Source: Kribbella qitaiheensis (GTDB lineage: Bacteria; Actinomycetota; Actinomycetes; Propionibacteriales; Kribbellaceae). Taken from it: a stretch of DNA of 64,000 nucleotides. The stretch spans positions 1,302,001-1,366,000 of the forward strand of contig NZ_CP043661.1 in NCBI RefSeq assembly GCF_014217565.1. Direction: 5' to 3'. The position numbers were made by a program, and so were the translations under genes. Every line of letters begins with the position of its first letter. The first letter of the stretch is position 1. The notes beneath the pieces are model-generated. The model saw only the letters and a program-made list of their open reading frames with translations, had not been told where the DNA came from and did not search any database. Of the stretch, positions 1 through 8,497 are shown one piece after another.

Positions 1-954
1 GATGTTCAGCGCCTCACCGACCGTTGTACCACCGGACGACGACGGCGCCATCCCGTAGACGTCGAGCCCCTCGTAGTGCACCTTCGTCGGATCCCGCTTG
101 ATGACCTTGTACTTCGCCAGGTCGGCGGTCGTGAGGTATCCGGGCATCACCGGCAGCGTGGCGCCCGGAGCCTTGGGCGGCGTCTTCACCACCGTCTCGA
201 TCTCGTGCGCGATCGGCCCGGTGTAGAAGGTGGACGGCCCCTTCTTGCCCAGCAGTTCGTACGTCTTGGCGAGATCCTTGTTCTTGAACACGGAACCGAC
301 CAGCGGAGCGTCACCGTTCGGCAGGTAGAGCTTGGCCGTCGGGGTGATCGCCGAGAAGCGGGCCTTGTTGTCCAGCGTCTGGTTGCGGAAGGTCTGGTCG
401 ATGACGAAGCCATGGTCGGCCAGGTCCGCGGCCGGCTTCAACGCCTTGCCCAGCGACAGCGATCCCCAGTTGTGCAAGGCCGAATCCCACGTCGCCAATG
501 TGCCCGGGATACCGACCGAGACGCCCGAGGTGACGAGCTCGGGAAAGAAGTGGTACGGCTTGCCCGTAGCCGGGTCGATGAACGCGTCAGAAGGCATCGT
601 CGCGGGCGCGGTCTCGCGGCCGTCGAGCGTGTAGACCTTGTGGTCCTTGGCGCTGTAGTAGACGAAGTAGCCGCCACCACCGATTCCGGCGGAGTACGGC
701 TCCGTCACGCCTAGCGCGGCCGCTGTCGCGACTGCCGCGTCGACCGCGTTGCCGCCGCGCCGTAGTACGGACAGGCCGATGTTGGTGGCGTCGGCATCGA
801 CCGAGGCGACAGCGCCACCGAAGCCGATCGCGGTAGGAGTCTTCGCCGGCGGCGCCGGTGGGTGGTGTGAGCCGGCGACGGCAGTACTGGCAGTCAGGCC
901 GGACAGGACGAGCGCGCCAGCCGTCAGGGCTGCGGCCAAGCGTTTCGATGTCAC
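1..954 (-). CDS. ggt: Gamma-glutamyltransferase, 5' part (gene runs off the left edge)
   Basis: This is the first 318 codons of a secreted gamma-glutamyltranspeptidase, which cleaves and transfers the gamma-glutamyl group of glutathione and related compounds. I chose the GTG at 954 because GGAGGA lies about 8 nt upstream. The product begins with a signal peptide (KRLAAALTAGALVLSG, then AVAG). The family core follows, with RRGGNAVDAAVA near residue 65 and GIGGGGYFVYY near residue 90. The last visible residues include the conserved SSSGGTTVGEALNI stretch, which lies shortly before the autoprocessing site. The nucleophilic threonine and the small subunit are outside the window, so activity cannot be judged. 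It is the last visible gene on the minus strand after miaA, the sigma factor and its partner, but a 100-bp gap separates it from them. Confidence 0.88.
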   Translation of the reverse strand, partial: MTSKRLAAALTAGALVLSGLTASTAVAGSHHPPAPPAKTPTAIGFGGAVASVDADATNIGLSVLRRGGNAVDAAVATAAALGVTEPYSAGIGGGGYFVYYSAKDHKVYTLDGRETAPATMPSDAFIDPATGKPYHFFPELVTSGVSVGIPGTLATWDSALHNWGSLSLGKALKPAADLADHGFVIDQTFRNQTLDNKARFSAITPTAKLYLPNGDAPLVGSVFKNKDLAKTYELLGKKGPSTFYTGPIAHEIETVVKTPPKAPGATLPVMPGYLTTADLAKYKVIKRDPTKVHYEGLDVYGMAPSSSGGTTVGEALNI

Positions 955-1054
955 CGGGGTCCTCCGCGGGGTCGGAATACAGGGACAGGCCCCTGCCTAC
1001 CGCCTCCGCGCCGGGAGCGCCACTCGAAACCGTGTCAGGCTGCTCGAAACCGAG

Positions 1055-1735
1055 TCAGGAGAGGGAGCAAGATGCCATGAATCGCTGCAGCGAAGCGTCG
1101 TCCCACTCCGGGTGCTGCGTCGGCAACTGGACCACCAGCCACCGCTCACCGAGCTTCACCTGACCGACTTCGCGGCCTGCCACTGTGCCGATGTGGAAGA
1201 ACTTGCCACCGGCCTGCGTCACTCGCACCGACAACAGAGTCTGCGCGTCGGCGGCGGACCGCAGTACGAGCTTGGCGTCTTCGTCGGACGTCCGCACGCT
1301 CGGCGGCGTCAGTACTGCGCGGTCGGTGGCGATCGGGGTCTGCGGGGTCCAGCCCTGCGGCACGAGCGTGCAGGCGACCGAGCTCCACGGCTTGGTGTTC
1401 GCGACCAACTCGAGCGCGGGGCTGGAGAACGTCGAGATCGTCTCTTCGGCCTGGCTCGGAGTTGGGGTAGAGGGGGTCGCGGAGGCACCGGCTGCGGCCG
1501 AGCCACCAGTGGCCACCTCCTTGTCGGCACCGCCCCACCACTTGAGCTGATTGCCGAACGCGAAGACGGCCGTCGAGACAGCGGCGATGCAGAGCACGCC
1601 GGTGGTACGACGCCGCGCCCTGATCCGGAACAGCGCCCGGCGGCCGCGCGCCACATCCGCGTCCACATCGGCCGGCGGCAGACCGTCGACCGACTGGTCG
1701 GCGAACTGCGTCAGCAGCTTCTTCACCTCGTCCAC
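1055..1735 (-). CDS. Single-pass membrane protein, likely partner of the adjacent SigE-type sigma factor
   Basis: This 226-residue protein has a short cytoplasmic N-terminus (KKLLTQFADQSVDGLPPADVDADVARGR), a basic stretch and one membrane span near residues 44-60 (TTGVLCIAAVSTAVFAFG). A Ser/Thr/Ala-rich linker and an external C-terminal domain with two cysteines follow. The GTG start lies 4 bp after the sigma-factor stop, so the two genes are co-transcribed and probably translationally coupled. This layout is common for proteins encoded with SigE-family sigma factors in actinomycetes, which often act as atypical anti-sigma factors or sensors. I see no zinc-binding HxxxCxxC anti-sigma motif, so the regulatory role is inferred from position and topology only. 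Confidence 0.75.
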   Translation of the reverse strand: MDEVKKLLTQFADQSVDGLPPADVDADVARGRRALFRIRARRRTTGVLCIAAVSTAVFAFGNQLKWWGGADKEVATGGSAAAGASATPSTPTPSQAEETISTFSSPALELVANTKPWSSVACTLVPQGWTPQTPIATDRAVLTPPSVRTSDEDAKLVLRSAADAQTLLSVRVTQAGGKFFHIGTVAGREVGQVKLGERWLVVQLPTQHPEWDDASLQRFMASCSLS

Positions 1736-1738
1736 GTC

Positions 1739-2260
1739 TCAACTACTCCCGGTCGCGGGATCGGTGGCCGGGTCCTCGGCCATCAGATCCTTCAGTCGTT
1801 TCAGTGCTTTCGCCGTCTGGCTCTTCACAGTCCCCTCGGTGCACTCCAGGATCCGTGCGCAGCTCGCCACGTCGAGGTCCTGGAAGTACCGCAGCACCAG
1901 GACCGCCCGTTGCCGCGGCGCCAGGTCGAGTAGCGCTCGCCGGACGGCCAGTGCGTCCACCGGATCCGTCTCGTCGGACAGCCTCGGTTCGAGCGTCTCG
2001 GCGGTCATCACCTCGGGGTGGCGGCCGGCCCGGCGGCGCTCGTCCAGGAAGGCGTTGACCAGGATGCGGTGCGCATACGGCCCGGCGCCTTCGTGCCGGA
2101 TCCGGTGCCAGTGCACGTACACCCTGGTACAGGCGGTCTGGACCAGATCCTCGGCGGTGTGCACATCGCCAGCGGTGAGCAACATCGCCGTACGCATCAG
2201 TCTTGTTCGGTCCGCGAGGACGTACTCGCGAAACTCGGCCTCACGATCACCCCCTCGCAT
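1739..2260 (-). CDS. SigE-family (ECF) RNA polymerase sigma factor
   Basis: This 173-residue sigma-70 family protein has both ECF regions. Region 2 spans roughly residues 8-75 (FREYVLADRTRLMRTAMLL, then the AEDLVQTACTRVYVHW helix). Region 4 spans about 105-160 (LAPRQRAVLVLRYFQDLDV, then CTEGTVKSQTAKALKRL as the -35-binding helix-turn-helix). The sequence style is that of the actinobacterial SigE-family group. The ATG at 2260 lies inside the 3' end of miaA, with a 14-bp overlap, so it can be read from the miaA transcript. The downstream membrane protein is the likely regulator. The regulon is unknown. Confidence 0.9.
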   Translation of the reverse strand: MRGGDREAEFREYVLADRTRLMRTAMLLTAGDVHTAEDLVQTACTRVYVHWHRIRHEGAGPYAHRILVNAFLDERRRAGRHPEVMTAETLEPRLSDETDPVDALAVRRALLDLAPRQRAVLVLRYFQDLDVASCARILECTEGTVKSQTAKALKRLKDLMAEDPATDPATGSS

Positions 2261-3254
2261 CGACAGTCCCCAGGCCCTCTTCCACCTCGACTACGTCGGC
2301 GGCCACGGATCGGTTGCCCTCGTCAAGCGAAGGATTACCCGATGCTTTCTGCCGAACTACGGCGATCGCGCGCTCGACGAGGTCCGGATCGTCGTAGGCC
2401 AGCCAGCTGATCCGGGGATCCTTGCGGAACCAGGAATCCTGCCTGCGGGCGAATCGCCGGGTCGCCTGCGCGGTCCGCTCCCGCGCGTCGGCCTCGCTGA
2501 TCTCACCGGCCAGCAACGCGATCACCTGCGAGTACCCGAGCGCGCGGTTCGCCGTACGGCCTTCGAGCAAGCCCTTGCCGAGCAGTTCGCGGACCTCGTC
2601 GACGAAGCCGTCGTCGAACATCCGATCCACCCGGCGGTTGATCCGTTCTTCGAGGACCGGCCTGGGTACGTCGAGTCCGAGCTGGACGGCACCCGGGTAG
2701 ATGTAGGTGTGTTCGGGCAGCGTCGCGACGTACGGCGTACCGGTGATCTCGATGACCTCCAGCGCGCGCACGATCCGGCGCCCGTTGCTCGGCAGGATCT
2801 GCTGCGCCGCGGCCGGGTCGACCTCGGCCAGCCGCCGGTGCAACTCCCCCGATCCGTGCTCGGCGAGCTCGGCTTCGAGCCGCTCCCGTACTGCGGGGTC
2901 GGTGCCCGGGAAGACGAAGTCGTCCAGGATCGCGCGGACGTACAGCGCGGAACCGCCGGCCAGCACCGGGACCGCCTCGCGCCGCAGGCAGTCGTCGATC
3001 GCGGCCCGGGCGTGTTGCTGGAACTCCGCGACCGTCGCGGTCTGCGTGACATCGAGGATGTCGAGCAGATGGTGCGGGATCTGCTGCCGTTCGGCGACGG
3101 TGATCTTCGCCGTACCGACGTCCATACCGCGGTAGACCTGCATGGCGTCGGCGTTGACGACCTCGCCCGGCAGACGCTTGCACAGGGCAACGGAGAGGTC
3201 GGACTTGCCGGCCGCTGTGGGACCGACGACCGCGACGACGAGTGGCACGACCAT
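2247..3254 (-). CDS. miaA: tRNA dimethylallyltransferase MiaA
   Basis: MiaA transfers a dimethylallyl group from DMAPP to N6 of adenosine-37 in tRNAs reading UNN codons; MiaB, also in this window, then methylthiolates the product. The 335-residue protein starts at ATG 3254 with MVVPLVVAVVGPTAAGKS, whose P-loop GPTAAGKS sits at residues 10-17. It continues with the family signatures DAMQVYRGMDVGTAK and LAGGSALYVRAILD, and with RRFARRQDSWFRKDPRI near the end. Length is normal for the family. The open frame continues upstream to 3773 through the repeat protein's antisense strand, but that extension has no family similarity and I reject it. The 3' end overlaps the sigma factor gene. Confidence 0.95.
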   Translation of the reverse strand: MVVPLVVAVVGPTAAGKSDLSVALCKRLPGEVVNADAMQVYRGMDVGTAKITVAERQQIPHHLLDILDVTQTATVAEFQQHARAAIDDCLRREAVPVLAGGSALYVRAILDDFVFPGTDPAVRERLEAELAEHGSGELHRRLAEVDPAAAQQILPSNGRRIVRALEVIEITGTPYVATLPEHTYIYPGAVQLGLDVPRPVLEERINRRVDRMFDDGFVDEVRELLGKGLLEGRTANRALGYSQVIALLAGEISEADARERTAQATRRFARRQDSWFRKDPRISWLAYDDPDLVERAIAVVRQKASGNPSLDEGNRSVAADVVEVEEGLGTVDARG

Positions 3255-3431
3255 CGGACCAGTGTGACAGTGCTTGACCGCGGGCCGTCGGACAGGCGTG
3301 AACTCTTGCCCAAGTCTGCCCTGAAGGGGGTTGTGGTGACCCTGTGAGTTCGGTAGGAACAAGGGCAGGGAGTACCGGTCCGCTACGGGGGCCGAAATAT
3401 CGCAGCAGTACCGACTCGGGAGGAACACGCA

Positions 3432-3734
3432 GTGACGAATCCGTTCGACGAAGAGACCGACGCCGCCAAGGACGCCCTGGACCTGGACGGCGAGTTCGAC
3501 GCCTCCAAGCGCAGTGGCGGAGATGTGGAACTGAAGGGGAAGAGCGGCGGTGACGTCGAGGCCAAGAGCGGTGGTGACGTCGAGGCTCCGAGCAGTGGTG
3601 GTGACGTCGAGGCTCCGAGCAGTGGTGGTGACGTCGAGGCTCCGAGCAGTGGCGGCGACGTCGAGGTGGGTGGCGACGGCGCGGAGGAGAGTGGCGGCGA
3701 CGTCGAAACCGGGCCTGTCGGCGACGGCGACTGA
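3432..3734 (+). CDS. Small acidic protein with tandem SGGDVEAPS repeats, function unknown
   Basis: I chose the GTG at 3432 because GGGAGGA sits at 3418-3424. The 100-residue product is very acidic and nearly free of hydrophobic residues. It opens with MTNPFDEETDAAKDALDLDG, followed by repeated SGGDVE units separated by K, A or P residues (SGGDVEAPS three times) and ends GPVGDGD. There is no signal peptide or membrane span. The composition suggests an intrinsically disordered protein. The coding strand was chosen over a Ser/Pro-rich antisense frame because of the ribosome-binding site. It sits divergent from miaA and upstream of an MT0933-like gene. I do not recognise a family. Confidence 0.7.
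   Translation: MTNPFDEETDAAKDALDLDGEFDASKRSGGDVELKGKSGGDVEAKSGGDVEAPSSGGDVEAPSSGGDVEAPSSGGDVEVGGDGAEESGGDVETGPVGDGD
3543..3668 (+). repeat. In-frame tandem repeat of 24/27 nt encoding SGGDVEAPS
   Basis: Two 24-nt units at 3543-3590 are followed by 27-nt units at 3591-3617 and 3618-3644 that are identical to each other, and by a diverged 24-nt copy at 3645-3668. Each unit encodes a Ser-Gly-Gly-Asp-Val-Glu core. The two identical copies point to recent slippage or unequal recombination, so copy number may vary between strains. Confidence 0.9.
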
Positions 3735-3824
3735 GACATCCCACACCTGGGGCCCGCTTGGTGGGAAGATCACGCCTAGCTGTCTGTAAGTAGTTCACTA
3801 CGCTAGGAATGGGAGCCCCACGAG

Positions 3825-4070
3825 ATGGGCATCTTCGACAAGTTCAAGGGCAAGGCCGAGGACCTCAAGGAAAAGGCCACCGAGCTCGTAGACGGGCACG
3901 GCGACAAGGTCGGCGGGGGTCTCGACAAGGCCGGCGACTTCGTTGACGACAAGACCGGCGGCAAGTACGGCGACAAGATCGACCAGGGTGTCGACGTCGC
4001 CAAGGACCGTCTCGACGGTCTCGACGGTCAGGACGACGACATCGCCAACGGGCCGAACAACCCCGCCTGA
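3825..4070 (+). CDS. MT0933-like antitoxin-family protein
   Basis: This 81-residue, highly charged soluble protein has the pattern MGIFDKFKGKAEDLKEKATE, then GLDKAGDFVDDKTGGKYGDKI. That matches the small actinobacterial family typified by Rv0909/MT0933 (annotated as antitoxin, paired with Rv0910). GGGAG precedes the ATG at 3825. No toxin-like gene adjoins it: the next gene is a Nudix hydrolase after a strong terminator, and the preceding one is the acidic repeat protein. It may therefore be an orphan member with a different role, such as a stress-associated hydrophilic protein. The family assignment is by sequence pattern; the antitoxin function is not shown here. Confidence 0.75.
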   Translation: MGIFDKFKGKAEDLKEKATELVDGHGDKVGGGLDKAGDFVDDKTGGKYGDKIDQGVDVAKDRLDGLDGQDDDIANGPNNPA

Positions 4071-4084
4071 CGATCAAGTCCCAG

Positions 4085-4119
4085 AAGGGCCGCGAGGAGT
4101 TCACCTCCTCGCGGCCCTT
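4085..4119 (+). terminator. Intrinsic terminator after the MT0933-like gene
   Basis: A perfect 15-bp inverted repeat (4085-4099 with 4105-4119) has a 5-nt loop and begins 14 bp after the stop codon. The stem is GC-rich and the right arm ends in CTT. Confidence 0.85.
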
Positions 4120-4162
4120 CGCCGTGTCGGGGGTTGTCCGTCGCGGCGATTAGGGTGACGGG

Positions 4163-4615
4163 ATGGATCGGTTCCAGGTGATTCCCGCGGCGTACGTCGT
4201 GCTTCGGCGCGGCGACGAGGTCTTGTTGCTGCTCAGAGCCGATACCGGCTACATGGACGGCTATTGGGCGATGCCGGCCGGCCATGTCGAGAAGGACGAG
4301 TCCGTGCTCGCGGCCGCGCTCCGCGAAGTCCGCGAGGAGGTCGGTGTCGAGATCGACCCAGCCGATCTGGTCCCTCTCACCGCGATGCATCGCACCGGCG
4401 GCAACGGGCAGGCGATCGACGAACGCGTCGACTTCTTCTTCACCACCACCCGCTGGAGCGGCGAACCCCGGATCATGGAGCCGGGCAAGGCAGCCGGTCT
4501 CGACTGGTACTCGCTGGACAATCTCCCCGACCCGGTTGTCCCTCACGAGGCCCGGATCCTCGCCGCTCTCCGCTCCGGCGGCCTGCCCGCGGTCATCGCG
4601 CAAGGTTTCGAGTAG
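4163..4615 (+). CDS. Nudix hydrolase
   Basis: This 150-residue protein carries a perfect Nudix box GX5EX7REUXEEXGU from about residue 40 (GHVEKDESVLAAALREVREE, followed by VGV). The box binds the divalent metal and catalyses hydrolysis of nucleoside diphosphate-X substrates. The N-terminal strand FQVIPAAYVVLRRGDEVLLL and the C-terminal WYSLDNLPDPVVPHEA are typical of the small single-domain MutT-like group. The substrate (oxidised nucleotide, sugar nucleotide or other) cannot be told from sequence. It starts at ATG 4163 and is transcribed alone between a terminator and the phosphoesterase gene. Confidence 0.92.
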   Translation: MDRFQVIPAAYVVLRRGDEVLLLLRADTGYMDGYWAMPAGHVEKDESVLAAALREVREEVGVEIDPADLVPLTAMHRTGGNGQAIDERVDFFFTTTRWSGEPRIMEPGKAAGLDWYSLDNLPDPVVPHEARILAALRSGGLPAVIAQGFE

Positions 4616-4691
4616 TTCTTTCGCCGTTCACCGTCGGGCCGGGTGAGCGGCTTTAGAGTGCCTTCGTTGTCAACGATCTGCGGAGGCATTG

Positions 4692-6557
4692 ATGAACGTC
4701 CAGAACGACGGCCGGACCGACGGTACGAGCAGGCGCCGGGTGCTCCAGGCCGGCGCTGTCAGCGTGGGTGCGCTGGGGGTCGGAGCCCTGCCGGGCATCG
4801 TCCCCTCCGCCTCCGCGACCCCCACCGCCTCGAGTGCGGCCACCACGGACGCGGCTGCGCGGCGTACGAGCGATCCGGACAACCCGCGGTTCACGCTGGC
4901 CGTCGTACCGGATACGCAGTACTTGTTCGACACCGACCGGGGCGACCCTGCGCCGTTGACGGCGAGCTTCGAGTACCTGATCGATCAGCGGGCCGCTGAC
5001 AACATCGTCTTCACCGCGCACCTCGGCGATGTGGTGGAGAACGCGCTCGCGATGGAGTTCGCGCAGGCCGGACCGGTCTTCGAGGTCCTCGACCGGGCCC
5101 GGATGCCGTACTCCGTGCTCGCGGGCAACCACGACATCAACGGGAGCACCGACGACCAGCGCGGCGATACGCCGTACCTGCGGACGTTCGGGCCGAAGCG
5201 GTTCCGCAGATCGAGCACCTACGGCGGCTCGACGCCGGACGGCTACAACTCCTTCCACGTGTTCCGCGCGGCCGGTCGGCAGTGGTTGCTGCTGGCAATG
5301 GACTGGCGCCCGTCGGATGCCGGCTTCGCCTGGGCCCGCAAGGTGATCGCGGACCACCCGAAGCTGCCGGTGATCCTGACGATCCACGACCTCGTGTACG
5401 CCGACGCCGGCGACCCGGTGGCGAAGTTCTCCGACCACGGCGACCGCGTCTGGGAACAGCTTGTCGACGGCAACGACCAGGTCTTCCTCACCCTGAACGG
5501 CCACTTCTGGCCGTCCGGCCGGGTGGTCCGGCAGAACCAGGCCGGGCATGACGTCCACCTGCACATCACCAACTACCAGGACCGGTACTACGGCGGCTCG
5601 GCGATGATCCGCCTCTACCACTTCGACCTGGCCCGCAACACCATCGACGTCGAGACCATCTCGCCGTGGATCCTGGACCAGCAGCCGGCCCGGCGCAGCC
5701 TGCTGGCCGAAGGCGAGATCGAACTCAGCGACGAGACCAACCGGTTCACGGTGCCGATCGACTTCGCCGCGCGCTTCGCCGGGTTCGACCCGCAGCCGGT
5801 GCGTCCGGAGCGACCTGCTGGCGAGCTGGTGATCCCCGGGACGCTGGCCTACTGGCGGCTCGATGGTGCGGGCGGCACCAAGGTGGTCGACCGATCGGGA
5901 CGCGGCAACGACCTCACGGCAGTGCTGCTGCCGGGGAGTCCGGCCGACACCCTGAAAGCGTCGAGCGAGCACCACCCCGATCAGCCGGCGCACGCGAGCT
6001 GGTTGTTTGCCGGCGGCAAGGATCCGGGGCGCGGCGGCTACCTCCGTACTGCGGACAACGCGCCGCTGAACCGTCAGACCTTCCGCAACGGGTACACGAT
6101 CGAAGCCTTCGTCAAGCTGGCCGACGACGGCGCCGACCACTCCTGGGAGGGTCTGCTCAGCCGGATGGGCACCGGGGCGGGAGCGGGCAAGACCGGCAGC
6201 GATCCGTCCGAGCCGGTCGCCAAGCTGGGCTTCTCCGGCGGACGGCAGGTGCAGTGGGCGGTCTATCCGCTCGACCAGAACGACACCTGGACGAACTGGG
6301 GCCATGAGCAGGTCGCCGGCCGCTGGTTCCACCTCGCGGTCGTCAACGACGGGAAGCACAGCACCTTGTACGTCGACTCTTCGGAACTCCTCCGCAACCC
6401 GGCAACCCGTTCCAACGGCCTCGCCACGACCGGCGAATTTTGGCTACTCGGCGCGGGCCACTACGACAACACGGTCGATCAAGGCTTCGCCGGCTGGATC
6501 GGTGACGTCCGCATCGTCGACCACGCCCTGAAGCCAACCCAGTTCCTGAACGCCTGA
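4692..6557 (+). CDS. Tat-exported metallophosphoesterase with C-terminal LamG-like domain
   Basis: I placed the start at ATG 4692 because GCGGAGG lies at 4680-4686; a TTG two codons earlier is less likely. The 621-residue product begins with a twin-arginine signal (SRRRVLQAGAVSVGALGVGA, then SASA). A calcineurin-like phosphoesterase domain follows, about residues 65-340, with VVPDTQY, HLGDVVEN, LAGNHD and LNGHFW, which supply the dinuclear-metal ligands. About residues 385-620 form a LamG/concanavalin-like domain (AYWRLDGAGGTKVVDRSGRG to WIGDVRIVDHALKPTQF). Enzymes of this layout are secreted and may hydrolyse phosphodiesters or phosphomonoesters. The substrate is not evident. Confidence 0.9.
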   Translation: MNVQNDGRTDGTSRRRVLQAGAVSVGALGVGALPGIVPSASATPTASSAATTDAAARRTSDPDNPRFTLAVVPDTQYLFDTDRGDPAPLTASFEYLIDQRAADNIVFTAHLGDVVENALAMEFAQAGPVFEVLDRARMPYSVLAGNHDINGSTDDQRGDTPYLRTFGPKRFRRSSTYGGSTPDGYNSFHVFRAAGRQWLLLAMDWRPSDAGFAWARKVIADHPKLPVILTIHDLVYADAGDPVAKFSDHGDRVWEQLVDGNDQVFLTLNGHFWPSGRVVRQNQAGHDVHLHITNYQDRYYGGSAMIRLYHFDLARNTIDVETISPWILDQQPARRSLLAEGEIELSDETNRFTVPIDFAARFAGFDPQPVRPERPAGELVIPGTLAYWRLDGAGGTKVVDRSGRGNDLTAVLLPGSPADTLKASSEHHPDQPAHASWLFAGGKDPGRGGYLRTADNAPLNRQTFRNGYTIEAFVKLADDGADHSWEGLLSRMGTGAGAGKTGSDPSEPVAKLGFSGGRQVQWAVYPLDQNDTWTNWGHEQVAGRWFHLAVVNDGKHSTLYVDSSELLRNPATRSNGLATTGEFWLLGAGHYDNTVDQGFAGWIGDVRIVDHALKPTQFLNA

Positions 6558-6731
6558 CCGGGTTGGAAGACCAACGTCGCGGCTCGTGACCGCCTCTTCG
6601 GCCGTCGTGCACCGGCCTGTCGGTATATCCGTTTCGGAACCGGATCGAGTGTGAGGTTTTCCCTTGTGGATAAGGGGAAAAGGCTCCCCTTCGACTTGGC
6701 GAAGCATTCTCGCTGACATAGAATCGAACAC

Positions 6732-8468
6732 ATGTCCATCGATTTCAGCTCGCTCGACGCGGCCCAGACCCTTGCCCGGGCCTCCGCCGCGCACGAGCTG
6801 CAACGACGCAGCGAACTCGAGCTCATTCTCCTCGCCCAGCACTACGCCCACCTCCACCCCTCATCCGCCAGAGTCCGCGACGACGGCCTCCCCGGAGGCG
6901 AACAAACCAAGGTCTACGGCGGCGAGGGCTGCCCGGAGATCGCCGAGTTCGCGGTCGCCGAGTTCGGGGTGGTGACCGGCCGGTCCGCCGGCTCGGCCGC
7001 GAAGTTCATCGGCCAAGCCGTCGCGCTGCCCTACCGGTTTCCGCTCACCTGGAAACAGGTCGAGTCCGGTGAAGCTACCGGCTGGAAGGCCCTCCACGTC
7101 GTCCAGGAATGCGTGACGTTGTCGGTGGATGCGGCGGCGATCGTGGATCGGCGGGTCGCCGACATCATCGACTCCGTCACTTTTTTACAGTTGCGGAAGA
7201 TCATCAAGGCGGCGACCTGGGAAGCCGACCCCGACGCCGCGAAAGCCGCCGCGGAGGCAACGGCGAAAGAGCGTGGTGTCTGGGTCGGGCGTACCGATGA
7301 TCACGGCACCGCCACGTTGTTCATCAAGGGCGCGACCGGAGACATCATTCAGTTGAAAGCCACCATCACCCAACTCGCTGATGCTCTGGCCGCCCTCGGT
7401 GACACCGACACCCTGGACCAGCGCCGCGCCAAGGCCGCCGGCCTGCTGTCCGATCCCGGCCTCGCCGCCGATCTCCTCAGCGCAGCAGCCCGGCACCTCG
7501 TCACCGCACAGGCCAACACCGGCCACCCGGCCCCCGCAACCGCCACCGCCACCCTGGAGCCCGAGTCTGCTCCGGAAGCCGACCTGGCCTGGACGGCCCG
7601 CTCGGACAACCATCCGGACGAGGCCGACCGCAGTAGTTGCCTCGCCGAACCTGGTCTCGACGACGAGGCCGACCGCGACACTCCACACCCCGCCATCGCG
7701 GGCCATCCACTCGACCCACCCCATCCAGGCCAACCGGTCCAACCAGCCGAGGTACCCGGGTCAGGCGGTGAGGAACGACGATCGTCCCTGCGCCGTGCGC
7801 CGGAAGCGGGAGAGCCAGCCGCGCCCGCAGACCACCCTGCCTGCCCGGGCATGGACCCTGCCGCACGCCTCGAACTGCGCCGCAAGCTCGACGCCATCCG
7901 GCAAGACCACCCCGACACCCGTGGGCGCCGGATCTACCAGACCGTGGTCAACCTTCACATCACCGACGAAACTCTCCTCGCCGGTCAGGGAACCGCACGC
8001 GTCGAAGGCTACGGACCCGTCTACACCGACCGGCTCGAAGAACTCCTCGGCCATCACCGCGTCGTCGTACGGCCCGTTATCGACCTCAACAACGCCATCA
8101 GCGTTCACGCCTACGAGATCCCCGGCCGCTTTCGCGACCACCTCAATCTTCGCTACCCGGTCGAACAGTTCCCCTACGGCACCGGCGAAACGACCCGTTC
8201 CACCGATCTCGACCACATCCAGCCGTACCGGACAGCGGGTCCACCCGGCCAAACCAACACCGACAACCTCGCACCGTTGCGCCGGTTCAGCCACCGGCTC
8301 AAGACCCATGGCGACTGGCGGTACCGCCGCGTCGACCACCTCACTCTGGAATGGACCACACCCCATGGCTATGTCATCGACGTCGATCACAACGGCACCC
8401 ATCGCGCCCTTGCCGGAGTCCGACGCCGACGAGCGATGCTCGAACCTCCCCCACTCCGCGATGCCTGA
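6732..8468 (+). CDS. DUF222/HNH endonuclease family protein (13E12 repeat type)
   Basis: This 578-residue protein has the architecture of actinobacterial 13E12-family proteins. An N-terminal DUF222 helical region spans about residues 1-250 (LILLAQHYAHLHP, EFGVVTGRSAGSAAKFIGQA, WKALHVVQECVTLSVDAAAIV). A disordered Pro/Asp-rich linker covers about 265-380. A C-terminal HNH-like nuclease region has DLDHIQPY, then NTDNLAPLRRFSHRLKTHGD near residue 510. The DH of DLDHI and the NLAPL...H elements fit HNH metal ligands. Such genes are often multicopy in actinomycetes and are suspected to be mobile or competitive elements. I see no inverted repeats or target duplication around it, so mobility is not shown. 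The ATG at 6732 has no obvious Shine-Dalgarno. Confidence 0.88.
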   Translation: MSIDFSSLDAAQTLARASAAHELQRRSELELILLAQHYAHLHPSSARVRDDGLPGGEQTKVYGGEGCPEIAEFAVAEFGVVTGRSAGSAAKFIGQAVALPYRFPLTWKQVESGEATGWKALHVVQECVTLSVDAAAIVDRRVADIIDSVTFLQLRKIIKAATWEADPDAAKAAAEATAKERGVWVGRTDDHGTATLFIKGATGDIIQLKATITQLADALAALGDTDTLDQRRAKAAGLLSDPGLAADLLSAAARHLVTAQANTGHPAPATATATLEPESAPEADLAWTARSDNHPDEADRSSCLAEPGLDDEADRDTPHPAIAGHPLDPPHPGQPVQPAEVPGSGGEERRSSLRRAPEAGEPAAPADHPACPGMDPAARLELRRKLDAIRQDHPDTRGRRIYQTVVNLHITDETLLAGQGTARVEGYGPVYTDRLEELLGHHRVVVRPVIDLNNAISVHAYEIPGRFRDHLNLRYPVEQFPYGTGETTRSTDLDHIQPYRTAGPPGQTNTDNLAPLRRFSHRLKTHGDWRYRRVDHLTLEWTTPHGYVIDVDHNGTHRALAGVRRRRAMLEPPPLRDA

Positions 8469-8497
8469 TACTGCGACCGAAACTCGGGGAGGTGAGG

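Noticed and set aside
3543..3668. Regular repeats considered as a CRISPR array
   Set aside because: Units are tandem without unique spacers and lie in frame within a coding sequence.
3255..3773. Extension of the miaA frame upstream of ATG 3254
   Set aside because: The added sequence is the antisense of the repeat protein and intergenic DNA, and MiaA proteins begin at the P-loop region as at 3254.
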